Positions 1 through 5,654 of a stretch of 5,654 nucleotides of DNA are shown piece by piece. Origin of the DNA: an uncultured Desulfuromonas sp. (lineage in GTDB: Bacteria; Desulfobacterota; Desulfuromonadia; Desulfuromonadales; Trichloromonadaceae). Location: positions 1 to 5,654 of the forward strand of contig CALJLX010000215.1 of the NCBI GenBank assembly GCA_937982495.1, read 5' to 3'. The position numbers were made by a program, and so were the translations under genes. The notes under the pieces are model-generated. The model had not been told where the DNA came from and did no database searches. It was given only the letters and a program-made list of their open reading frames with translations. Each line of letters opens with the position of its first letter. Position 1 is the first letter of the stretch.

Positions 1-1088
1 TCAAGGTCGAGGCGAGCAAGTTCACCGAGGTCGGCTACGTCGGCCGCGACGTCGAGAGCATGGTCCGCGACTTGGTGGAGTTGGCCATCATCATGGTCAA
101 GCAGGAAGAGGCGCAAGCGGTACGCTTGAAGGCCGAGGACCATGCCGAGGAACGCCTGCTCGACCTGCTGCTGCCCGGCGAAGCCCGCGCCGCCGGCTCC
201 GAGGGAGAGGGTGGCACCCGCGACAAGCTGCGCAAGCTGCTGCGCATGGGGGAACTCAACGAGCGTTTCGTCGAGATCGAAACCCAGGAAATCAAGATGC
301 CGATGATGGAAGTCCTTACCCCGCCGGGCTCGGAGGGGATGGGTTTCAACATGAAGGAAATGTTCGGCAATCTCTTCCCGAAAAAGACCAAGCGGCGGCG
401 CATCAAGGTCGCCGAGGCGCGGGAGATCCTCATCGGCGAGGAAGCGGAAAAGCTGGTCGATATGGACAAGGTCCACGCCCTGGCCAAGGAGCGCACCGAG
501 CAGAGCGGCATCATCTTCATCGACGAAATCGACAAGATCGCCAGCCGCGAAGGCGGCCACGGCCCCGAGGTCTCCCGCGAGGGGGTACAGCGGGATATCC
601 TGCCCATCGTCGAGGGGAGTACGGTCAACACCAAATACGGCCCGGTCAAGACCGACCATGTGTTGTTCATCGCCGCCGGCGCCTTTCATGTATCCAAGCC
701 CTCGGATCTGATTCCCGAGTTGCAGGGACGCTTTCCCATCCGGGTCGAACTGGAAAGCCTCGGCGAAGAAGAGTTCGTGCGCATCCTCACCGAACCGAAA
801 AACGCCCTGATCCGCCAGTACGCCGCGCTCATGCACACCGAGGGGATCAACCTGGAGTTCACCGAAGACGGTGTCCACGAAATCGCCCGTACCGCCGCGA
901 CCGTCAACGAACGCACCGAAAACATCGGCGCTAGGCGGTTGCACACCATCCTGGAAAAGCTGCTGGAGGATCTCTCCTTCGACGCCCCGGAACGCCGCGA
1001 CAAGCGCGTCGTCATCGACGCCGCCTACATCCGCGAACGCCTCGCCGACATTGTCAAGGACGAGGACCTGTCGCGGTATATTTTGTAA
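1..1088 (+). CDS. hslU: HslU, ATPase/unfoldase subunit of the HslUV protease (5' truncated)
   Basis: HslU is the cytoplasmic AAA+ ring that unfolds proteins and threads them into the HslV peptidase. The gene enters from outside the window; the first whole codon is at base 3, and 361 residues remain before TAA. The first residue aligns to about residue 80 of the 443-residue E. coli protein, so Walker A is lost upstream. Visible, in local residue numbers: the GYVG pore loop at 11-14; the variable I-domain, roughly 30-150; Walker B IIFIDEID at 170-177 with D174 and E175; the SREGVQRD stretch just after it; an arginine-finger region LQGRFPIRVEL with R243; sensor-2 motif GARRLHT with R311 and R312; and the conserved C-terminus DEDLSRYIL, which in this family docks into HslV. 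The ATG at 60 is internal, because homology continues upstream to base 3. Nothing suggests damage. hslV is expected immediately upstream (family knowledge, not seen). Confidence 0.97.
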   Translation, partial: KVEASKFTEVGYVGRDVESMVRDLVELAIIMVKQEEAQAVRLKAEDHAEERLLDLLLPGEARAAGSEGEGGTRDKLRKLLRMGELNERFVEIETQEIKMPMMEVLTPPGSEGMGFNMKEMFGNLFPKKTKRRRIKVAEAREILIGEEAEKLVDMDKVHALAKERTEQSGIIFIDEIDKIASREGGHGPEVSREGVQRDILPIVEGSTVNTKYGPVKTDHVLFIAAGAFHVSKPSDLIPELQGRFPIRVELESLGEEEFVRILTEPKNALIRQYAALMHTEGINLEFTEDGVHEIARTAATVNERTENIGARRLHTILEKLLEDLSFDAPERRDKRVVIDAAYIRERLADIVKDEDLSRYIL

Positions 1089-1104
1089 TGCATCGCAATA
1101 CGGC

Positions 1105-1154
1105 GTAGGGGCGAGGCGCTGCCTCGCCCAGGGCGACCCGCAGGTCGCCCCTAC
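1105..1154. repeat. REP-like palindromic element, two adjacent hairpins within a terminal inverted repeat
   Basis: The ends are a perfect 10-bp inverted repeat, GTAGGGGCGA (1105-1114) against TCGCCCCTAC (1145-1154). Inside are two compact hairpins: GGGCGAGGC (1109-1117) pairs with GCCTCGCCC (1121-1129) around loop GCT, and GGGCGACC (1131-1138) pairs with GGTCGCCC (1143-1150) around loop CGCA. The element fills most of the hslU-argB gap and ends about 9 bp before the argB Shine-Dalgarno sequence. There is no T-tract after either hairpin, so it is not a standard intrinsic terminator. The architecture matches dispersed extragenic REP/BIME-type repeats. That it recurs in the genome is inference, since only one copy is in this window. 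Confidence 0.8.
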
Positions 1155-1175
1155 ACCCCATTCAAGGAAATATCC

Positions 1176-2054
1176 ATGCAAGATCTGATCAATAAAGCCA
1201 ATGTGCTGATGGAGGCGCTGCCGTACCTGAAGCGTTTCGCCGGCACCACCATCGTCATCAAATACGGCGGGCACGCCATGGCCGACGCCCAACTCAAGGA
1301 ATCCTTCGCCCGGGATGTGGTGCTGCTCAAGTACATCGGTCTCAATCCGGTCATCGTTCACGGCGGCGGCCCGCAGATCAACGACACTCTGAAAAAGTAC
1401 GGGATCGTCTCCGAATTCGTGCGCGGCATGCGCGTCACCGACGCCGCCACCATGGGCGTGGTCGAGATGGTTCTGGTCGGTCAGGTCAACAAAGAGGTGG
1501 TCGGCCTCATCAACCAGCACGGCGGCCGCGCCGTCGGCCTCTCCGGCAAGGACGGCGAACTGCTGCTGGCCGAAAAGATGTTGCAGGACGTGCGGCAGGA
1601 GGACGGCAGTGTCGAACGGGTCGACATCGGCTACGTCGGCGACGTGATCCGGGTCAACCAGGCGCTGATCGACACCCTGGAGCAGGGCAAATTCATCCCG
1701 GTCATCGCCCCGGTAGGGGTCGGTGCCCAGGGAGAAAGCTACAACATCAACGCCGACGTGGTCGCCGGCCGGGTCGCCGCCGCCCTCCAGGCCGAAAAGC
1801 TGATCCTGCTCACCGACGTGCGGGGGGTCAAGGACAAACAGGGCAACCTGCTCACCGGCATCTCCGTCGCTGAGATGCGTCGATTGATCAGTGACGAGTC
1901 GATTGTCGGCGGCATGATCCCCAAGGTCGAATGCTGCGCCGAGGCGCTCGCCGGCGGGGTCAAAAAAGCCCACATCATCGACGGCCGCGTCGAACACGCC
2001 GTGTTGCTGGAAATCTTCACCGACAAAGGGGTGGGGACGGAGATCGTTCAATAA
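1176..2054 (+). CDS. argB: Acetylglutamate kinase, arginine-sensitive type
   Basis: Transfers phosphate from ATP to N-acetyl-L-glutamate, the second step of arginine synthesis, in the cytoplasm. The 292-residue protein has the amino acid kinase fold: VIKYGGHAM with catalytic K29, the glycine loop VHGGGPQIN at 61-69, GMRVT with substrate-binding R86, NINAD at 190-194 (N190 and D194), the LTDVRGV nucleotide-site stretch at 212-218, and GGMIPKVE with catalytic K250. About 20 residues precede the first strand (MQDLINKANVLMEALPYLKR). This N-terminal helix is absent from the shorter, arginine-insensitive E. coli enzyme and present in hexameric, arginine-inhibited kinases, so feedback inhibition by arginine is likely (inference). 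The C-terminal GVGTEIV also fits that class. The ATG is chosen because AAGGA at 1164-1168 lies 7 bases upstream and the N-terminal helix begins there. It follows hslU by 87 bp and leads argD by 16 bp. Confidence 0.98.
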   Translation: MQDLINKANVLMEALPYLKRFAGTTIVIKYGGHAMADAQLKESFARDVVLLKYIGLNPVIVHGGGPQINDTLKKYGIVSEFVRGMRVTDAATMGVVEMVLVGQVNKEVVGLINQHGGRAVGLSGKDGELLLAEKMLQDVRQEDGSVERVDIGYVGDVIRVNQALIDTLEQGKFIPVIAPVGVGAQGESYNINADVVAGRVAAALQAEKLILLTDVRGVKDKQGNLLTGISVAEMRRLISDESIVGGMIPKVECCAEALAGGVKKAHIIDGRVEHAVLLEIFTDKGVGTEIVQ

Positions 2055-2070
2055 CCATAAGGTAATAACC

Positions 2071-3264
2071 ATGAACACTGAACAATGGATCGCCCGGAGT
2101 GACAAGGTCATCATGAAAACCTACGGTCGCTATCCCATCGTCCCGGTTCGGGGGCAGGGCTGCGAGTTGTGGGATGTGGACGGCAAGCGCTATCTCGACT
2201 TTCTTGCCGGGGTGGCGGTGAACAATCTCGGCCACTGTCATCCCAAGGTGGTCAAGGCCATCCAGGAGCAGGCGGCGACTCTCATCCACTGTTCCAACTA
2301 CTACCAGATTCCCCAGCAGATCGAGCTGGCCGAACTGCTCTGCGCCCACTGTTTCGCCGACCAGGCTTTCTTCTGCAACAGCGGCGCCGAGGCGAACGAA
2401 GCGGCGATCAAGCTGGCGCGCAAGTACAGCCGGGAAAAATACGGCCCGGAGCGCTACCAGATCATCACCGCCGCCGAATCCTTCCACGGCCGGACCATGG
2501 CCACGGTTTCGGCCACCGGCCAGGAGAAGGTGCAGCGTTTCTTCGATCCGTTGTTGCACGGCTTTCATCATGTCCCCTTCAACGACATCGCCGCGCTCGA
2601 AGCGGCCATCACCCCGCAGACCTGCGCGGTGATGCTGGAGCCGATCCAGGGGGAAGGCGGCATCAAGGTGCCGAGTGTCGCCTACATGCAGGCGGTGCGG
2701 GAACTCTGCGACCGCCGCGAGCTGCTGCTGATCTTCGACGAGGTGCAAACCGGCCTGGGGCGCACCGGTAAGCTCTTCGCCCACGAGCATTTCGGCATCG
2801 CCCCGGACATCATGACCCTGGCCAAGGCCCTGGCCGGCGGCGCGCCCATCGGCGCCATGCTCGCCCGCACCGAGATCGCCGAAGCGTTCAACCCCGGCAC
2901 CCATGGTTCGACCTTCGGCGGCAATCCGCTGATGACCACCGCCGCCCTGGCAGCGATGAAGACCCTGCTCGGCGACGGAATCCTGGAGAATGCCGTGAAG
3001 ATGGGCGCCTATCTGACCGGCGAACTGAAAAAGCTGCAAAGCCGTTACCAGATCGTCGAGGAAGTCCGCGGCATCGGCCTGATGATCGGCATGGGCCTGA
3101 CCATTCCCGGCGGCGACATCGTCAAGAAGGGGCACGAACGGGGGCTGCTGCTCAACGTCACCCACGACACGGTGCTGCGCTTCGTGCCGCCCCTGGTCGT
3201 GACCAAAGCGGAAATCGACGAGATGACCGCCATTCTCGACGGCATTCTATCCGATAAGGCATAA
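2071..3264 (+). CDS. argD: Acetylornithine aminotransferase
   Basis: A PLP enzyme that interconverts N-acetylglutamate 5-semialdehyde and N-acetylornithine, using glutamate as amino donor. Some ArgD enzymes also act on N-succinyl-diaminopimelate semialdehyde in lysine synthesis; this cannot be decided here. At 397 residues it has the usual length for a class III (subgroup II) aminotransferase. Visible: CNSGAEANEAAIKLAR with S104-N109 for cofactor phosphate binding, the ring-stacking region SFHGRT at 137-142, LEPIQGEGG, IFDEVQTGLGRTG with D223 contacting the pyridine nitrogen, the Schiff-base lysine K252 in TLAKALAGG, and STFGGNP with T281. The start ATG has AAGG at 2059-2062, 8 bases upstream. 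It lies 16 bp after argB and is almost certainly cotranscribed with it. No missing motif or frameshift is seen. Other class III aminotransferases are the only alternative, and the arg neighbours argue against them. Confidence 0.97.
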   Translation: MNTEQWIARSDKVIMKTYGRYPIVPVRGQGCELWDVDGKRYLDFLAGVAVNNLGHCHPKVVKAIQEQAATLIHCSNYYQIPQQIELAELLCAHCFADQAFFCNSGAEANEAAIKLARKYSREKYGPERYQIITAAESFHGRTMATVSATGQEKVQRFFDPLLHGFHHVPFNDIAALEAAITPQTCAVMLEPIQGEGGIKVPSVAYMQAVRELCDRRELLLIFDEVQTGLGRTGKLFAHEHFGIAPDIMTLAKALAGGAPIGAMLARTEIAEAFNPGTHGSTFGGNPLMTTAALAAMKTLLGDGILENAVKMGAYLTGELKKLQSRYQIVEEVRGIGLMIGMGLTIPGGDIVKKGHERGLLLNVTHDTVLRFVPPLVVTKAEIDEMTAILDGILSDKA

Positions 3265-3292
3265 GAGGCTCGGCATGCCGCGAACCTCCCTG

Positions 3293-3310
3293 TGAAATTA
3301 AATTTATTCA
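3293..3310. promoter_or_regulatory. AT-rich, partly palindromic block before argF; possible ArgR-type site (weak)
   Basis: TGAAATTAAATTTATTCA is a nearly pure A/T block in GC-rich surroundings, with TGAA and TTCA ends. ARG boxes bound by ArgR/AhrC-type arginine repressors have the general form TGAAT-4 A/T-ATTCA. Here the right half ATTCA is present, but the TGAA is 4 bp too far away and the properly spaced left half is poor. It could equally be an unstructured A/T-rich translation enhancer, since its last base is the first base of the argF Shine-Dalgarno sequence. No argR gene is in this window. Confidence 0.25.
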
Positions 3311-3314
3311 GGAG
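3310..3314 (+). promoter_or_regulatory. Shine-Dalgarno sequence of argF (fixes a GTG start)
   Basis: AGGAG lies 8 bases before the GTG at 3323. It decides the argF start: no ATG in that frame is suitably placed, and the protein opens with the expected ornithine carbamoyltransferase N-terminus (KRDFLALTDWS). Confidence 0.8.
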
Positions 3315-3322
3315 CAACCGAA

Positions 3323-4231
3323 GTGAAAAGAGACTTTCTCGCGCTGACCGACTGGAGCCGCGACGATCTGGAGAAAATCTTCGCCCTGACCCGCGACCTC
3401 AAGGATCGGCAGAAACGGGGCGAAGAGCATCATCTGCTCAAGGGCAAGACCCTGGCGATGATTTTCGAGAAGAGTTCGACCCGCACCCGTATCTCTTTCG
3501 AGGTGGGGATGTTTCAACTCGGCGGCCACGCCCTCTTCCTCTCCTCGGGCAACACCCAGATGGGGCGGGGCGAACCGGTACAAGATAGCGCCCGCTGCAT
3601 GTCACGCTACTGCGACGGCGTTATGATCCGCACCTTTTCCCAGCAACTGGTCGAGGATTTCGCCCGCCATGCCGACGTTCCCGTCGTCAACGCCCTGACC
3701 GACCTCTACCACCCCTGCCAGGTGATGGCCGACCTCTTCACCGTCATCGAGCACAAGGGCAGCTACCGCGACCAGGTCTACTGCTGGATCGGCGACGGCA
3801 ACAACATGGCCCACAGCTGGATCAACGCCGCCGCCGTCTTCGGCTTCGAACTGCGCGTCGCCACCCCCAAGGGTTACGAACCGGACGCCGCCGTCGTCGC
3901 CCGCGCCGAAAAAATGGGCGCGAACATCCTCTACACCAACGATCCGGCCGAAGCGGCGCGGGGCGCCATGGTCCTCAACACCGACGTCTGGGCGAGCATG
4001 GGCCAGGAAGCCGAACAGCAGGAGCGGGAAAAAGCCTTCAAGGGTTTTCAGATCAATCGCGACATCGTCGCCCTCGCCGACCCGGCCTGCCTCGTCCTGC
4101 ACTGCCTGCCCGCCCACCGCGACGAGGAAATCACCGACGAGGTCATCGAAGGCCCTCATTCGGTGGTCTTCGACCAGGCGGAAAACCGCCTGCATGTGCA
4201 GAAAGCCATCCTCGTCACGTTGATGGGATAA
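3323..4231 (+). CDS. argF: Ornithine carbamoyltransferase (GTG start)
   Basis: Makes citrulline from ornithine and carbamoyl phosphate in the cytoplasm; active as a trimer in this family. The 302-residue length is typical of compact anabolic bacterial enzymes. The carbamoyl phosphate domain shows SSTRTR at 51-56, R103 in IRTF, and HPCQ at 130-133. The ornithine domain shows the GDGNNMAHSW stretch at 157-166, D221 in TDVW, the mobile SMG loop at 225-227 and HCLPAHR at 260-266 with catalytic C261. R289 lies in the conserved C-terminal AENRLH. A catabolic arcB role is unlikely given the argB-argD neighbours and the absence of arcA or arcC. Translation starts at GTG rather than ATG, with AGGAG 8 bases upstream. 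The gene follows argD by 58 bp, the widest gap within the argB-argD-argF run. Confidence 0.97.
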   Translation: MKRDFLALTDWSRDDLEKIFALTRDLKDRQKRGEEHHLLKGKTLAMIFEKSSTRTRISFEVGMFQLGGHALFLSSGNTQMGRGEPVQDSARCMSRYCDGVMIRTFSQQLVEDFARHADVPVVNALTDLYHPCQVMADLFTVIEHKGSYRDQVYCWIGDGNNMAHSWINAAAVFGFELRVATPKGYEPDAAVVARAEKMGANILYTNDPAEAARGAMVLNTDVWASMGQEAEQQEREKAFKGFQINRDIVALADPACLVLHCLPAHRDEEITDEVIEGPHSVVFDQAENRLHVQKAILVTLMG

Positions 4232-4242
4232 TCTCTGTGCCC

Positions 4243-4270
4243 CAATCGCCAATCACTCTTCACCGATCAC
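4243..4270. repeat. Degenerate heptamer tandem repeat in the argF-RDD gap
   Basis: Four head-to-tail 7-mers fill this stretch: CAATCGC, CAATCAC, TCTTCAC and CGATCAC, approximating the unit CAATCAC with 6, 7, 4 and 6 matches out of 7. The repeat takes up most of the 46-bp gap before the zinc-ribbon/RDD gene, where a Shine-Dalgarno sequence would be expected and is not seen. It is short and eroded, so chance is possible. Confidence 0.5.
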
Positions 4271-4277
4271 TGGCTCT

Positions 4278-4955
4278 ATGAATCTCACCTGCCCCCATTG
4301 CGGATTTTCCAAGGAGATCGACCCGGCGCGGATTCCCGTCGGCATGACCCGGGTAATTTGTCCCCGCTGCAAGGAACCCTTTCCTCGCCCCGAGACCTTT
4401 GCGGAAGGGTCCCCGGACTTCGCCGCGGAACCGGCCGAAAGCGGACCGACGACGGAAGTGGCGAACCTGCCCATGGCACCGGTCGGCTCCGTCCCTCCGG
4501 CGCCGGCGATAACCGATGCCGAGAGTTTGCCCAAGGCGGGCTTCTGGTTGCGCGCCGTTGCCTCGCTCCTCGATTCCCTGTTGTTGGGCCTGGTCCAGTT
4601 CGTCTTCAGCCTGATCCTCGGTTTGACCGCCGGGTCGATGCTCACCGGCATGGAACCGCACGGCGAGGCCTTCGTCGGGCTGGTGACCACCGTCTTCGGC
4701 GTACTCGTCGGCCTCACCTACTCCATATTCTTCACCGGATACTGCGGTCAGACCCCGGGCAAGATGGCTTTGCGCATCAAGGTCATCCGCACCACGGGGG
4801 AAGAAATCGGCTACGGCCGCGCTTTTGTCCGCGAGGTGCCGGGCAAGTTTCTCTCCGGCATCCTGCTCGGCATCGGCTATCTGATGGTGGCCTTCGACCG
4901 CCAGAAACAGGGACTGCACGACCGTATCGCCGACACCTATGTGATCAAACTCTAA
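4278..4955 (+). CDS. Zinc-ribbon/RDD family membrane protein, function unknown
   Basis: A 225-residue protein with three parts. Residues 1-38 form an MJ0042-type zinc ribbon with cysteines C5, C8, C28 and C31. Residues 39-86 are a Pro/Ala/Glu-rich, probably disordered linker. Residues 87-225 are an RDD domain, with GFWLRAVASLLD carrying R92 and D99, likely membrane segments near 97-119, 132-154 and 189-206, TPGKMALRIKV at 159-169, and FDRQKQGLHDRIADT carrying D207. RDD domains are known as small inner-membrane modules; a few have been linked to ion transport, most have no assigned role. The ribbon probably lies in the cytoplasm (inference). The start is fixed by the conserved LTCPHCG directly after the Met; there is no in-frame alternative back to the argF stop and no recognisable Shine-Dalgarno sequence. 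It lies 46 bp after argF and 64 bp before argG, yet nothing in it suggests an arginine pathway enzyme. Confidence 0.9.
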   Translation: MNLTCPHCGFSKEIDPARIPVGMTRVICPRCKEPFPRPETFAEGSPDFAAEPAESGPTTEVANLPMAPVGSVPPAPAITDAESLPKAGFWLRAVASLLDSLLLGLVQFVFSLILGLTAGSMLTGMEPHGEAFVGLVTTVFGVLVGLTYSIFFTGYCGQTPGKMALRIKVIRTTGEEIGYGRAFVREVPGKFLSGILLGIGYLMVAFDRQKQGLHDRIADTYVIKL

Positions 4956-4968
4956 CATCTTCGCGCCG

Positions 4969-4994
4969 TCCGGGTTCAGTTGTCTGAAGCCGGA
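4969..4994 (+). promoter_or_regulatory. Hairpin in the argG leader
   Basis: TCCGGGTTCAG (4969-4979) pairs with CTGAAGCCGGA (4984-4994) around a TTGT loop: an 11-bp stem with a single G-G mismatch. It starts 13 bp after the RDD stop codon and ends 13 bp before the argG Shine-Dalgarno sequence. No T-run follows, so it is not a textbook intrinsic terminator. It could stabilise or process the mRNA, or be a weak attenuator; function is not shown by sequence. Confidence 0.5.
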
Positions 4995-5019
4995 GTCCCA
5001 ACCACCCAAGGAGACCAAC

Positions 5020-5654
5020 ATGGCCAAGAAAACCAACGTCAAAAAAGTCGTCCTCGCTTACTCCGGGGGTCTGGATACCTCCATTATCCTCAAGTGGCTC
5101 ACCGAAGAGTACGACTGCGAAGTAGTCGCCTACTCCGCCGACCTCGGCCAGGGGGAAGAACTCGACTTCATCCCGGAAAAGGCCAAGAAGACCGGCGCCA
5201 GCAGTTGCCATATCGTCGACTTGAAAGAGGAGTTCGCCCGCGACTTCGTCTTCCCCATGTTCCGCGCCAACGCCATCTACGAAGGGCGTTACTTCCTCGG
5301 CACCTCCATCGCCCGGCCGCTGATCGCCAAGGCGCAGATGGAGATCGCCGCCAAGGAAGGGGCCGACGCCGTCTCCCACGGCGCCACCGGCAAAGGCAAC
5401 GACCAGGTCCGGTTCGAGATCGCCTACTACCACTACGACCCGGCGATCAAGGTCATCGCCCCTTGGCGCGAGTGGGACATGAAGAGCCGCACCGATCTGG
5501 AGAACTACGCCAAGAAGCACGGCATCCCCGTCCCGACCAGCAAGAAGTTCCCCTGGAGCTCGGACCGCAACCTGCTGCACATCTCCTTCGAAGGGGATAT
5601 TCTGGAAAACCCCTGGGCCGAGGCGCCGGAAGAGATGTACCAGCTCACCGTCCG
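5020..5654 (+). CDS. argG: Argininosuccinate synthase (3' truncated by window edge)
   Basis: Condenses citrulline and aspartate, with ATP going to AMP and pyrophosphate, to give argininosuccinate, the next-to-last step of arginine synthesis. The open frame runs off the window after 211 complete codons, about half of the usual ~400 residues. The N-terminal ATP-pyrophosphatase domain is clear: the P-loop AYSGGLDTS at 13-21, SADLGQGEE, GTSIARPLIAK at 94-104, and HGATGKGNDQVRFE at 120-133, which belongs to the nucleotide and citrulline/aspartate site. SSDRNLLHISFEGDILE marks the start of the catalytic C-terminal half. The ATG has a strong AAGGAGA (5008-5014) 5 bases upstream. It is preceded by the zinc-ribbon/RDD gene rather than directly by argF. 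Remaining codons and probably argH lie beyond the edge. Confidence 0.97.
   Translation, partial: MAKKTNVKKVVLAYSGGLDTSIILKWLTEEYDCEVVAYSADLGQGEELDFIPEKAKKTGASSCHIVDLKEEFARDFVFPMFRANAIYEGRYFLGTSIARPLIAKAQMEIAAKEGADAVSHGATGKGNDQVRFEIAYYHYDPAIKVIAPWREWDMKSRTDLENYAKKHGIPVPTSKKFPWSSDRNLLHISFEGDILENPWAEAPEEMYQLTV

Noticed and set aside
60..1088. Separate gene starting at the ATG at 60
   Set aside because: HslU homology, including the GYVG pore loop, continues in frame upstream to base 3, so this ATG is internal and the gene simply enters from outside the window.
1105..1154. Intrinsic terminator of hslU
   Set aside because: The hairpins are strong, but the downstream sequence is C/A-rich with no T-run. 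The symmetrical ends fit a REP-like element better.
2017..3165. A 382-codon open frame on the minus strand over argD
   Set aside because: It lies antisense to a complete, motif-perfect argD. Its translation is low-complexity, rich in His, Asp, Gly and Gln, with no recognisable domain, as expected from GC-rich antisense frames.
3265..3288. Possible terminator after argD, with the palindrome CGGCATGCCG at 3271-3280
   Set aside because: The palindrome allows only a 3-bp stem with a 4-base loop; the flanking GAGG/CCTC pairing is interrupted and no T-tract follows.
3602..4252. A 216-codon minus-strand open frame over argF
   Set aside because: Shadow of argF; its sequence is Val/Gly/Asp-rich without domains, while argF has all of its catalytic motifs.
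4260..5042. A 260-codon minus-strand open frame over the RDD gene, longer than the sense gene
   Set aside because: The sense strand encodes a zinc ribbon with four cysteines and a full RDD domain. The antisense product has no family resemblance and runs into the argG start.
1..5654. A novel defence, mobile or biosynthetic system
   Set aside because: Every gene except the RDD protein is a recognisable housekeeping enzyme in a familiar order. No transposase, recombinase, nuclease, toxin or CRISPR-like repeat was seen on either strand.

Overview
This is a GC-rich, densely packed chromosomal segment with all six genes on the + strand: the 3' part of hslU, then argB, argD, argF, a gene for a small zinc-ribbon/RDD membrane protein, and the 5' part of argG. 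The order hslU-argB-argD-argF-argG, the arginine-sensitive type of ArgB and the base composition suggest a member of the Desulfuromonadia (Geobacter/Desulfuromonas/Pelobacter relatives). That placement is inference from gene order and protein style; no rRNA or other marker is present.

Layout. Bases 1-1088 encode the C-terminal ~80% of HslU, the AAA+ unfoldase of the HslUV protease; the Walker A part and presumably hslV lie upstream. An 87-bp gap follows, most of it filled by a 50-bp REP-like element made of two adjacent GC-rich hairpins inside a perfect 10-bp terminal inverted repeat. argB (1176-2054), argD (2071-3264) and argF (3323-4231) follow with gaps of 16 and 58 bp. After a 46-bp gap carrying a degenerate 7-bp tandem repeat and no visible Shine-Dalgarno sequence comes the zinc-ribbon/RDD gene (4278-4955). 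A 64-bp gap with a hairpin leads into argG (5020 to the window edge). No intergenic stretch exceeds 100 bp, so there is no room for an unlisted gene of normal size. I see no tRNA, rRNA, CRISPR array, insertion sequence or phage gene.

How the genes work together. ArgB phosphorylates N-acetylglutamate. ArgD transaminates the downstream semialdehyde to N-acetylornithine. After deacetylation or acetyl transfer by an enzyme not in this window, ArgF carbamoylates ornithine to citrulline. ArgG condenses citrulline with aspartate, and argH would be expected further downstream. The spacing fits a single arginine operon, possibly read through from hslVU. The RDD protein has no known place in arginine synthesis and is the only accessory-looking gene.

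This is mainly a conserved housekeeping region. I found no evidence for an undescribed system. The points worth a second look are the REP-like element, the zinc-ribbon/RDD gene set between argF and argG, and three short non-coding structures: before argF, before the RDD gene and before argG.
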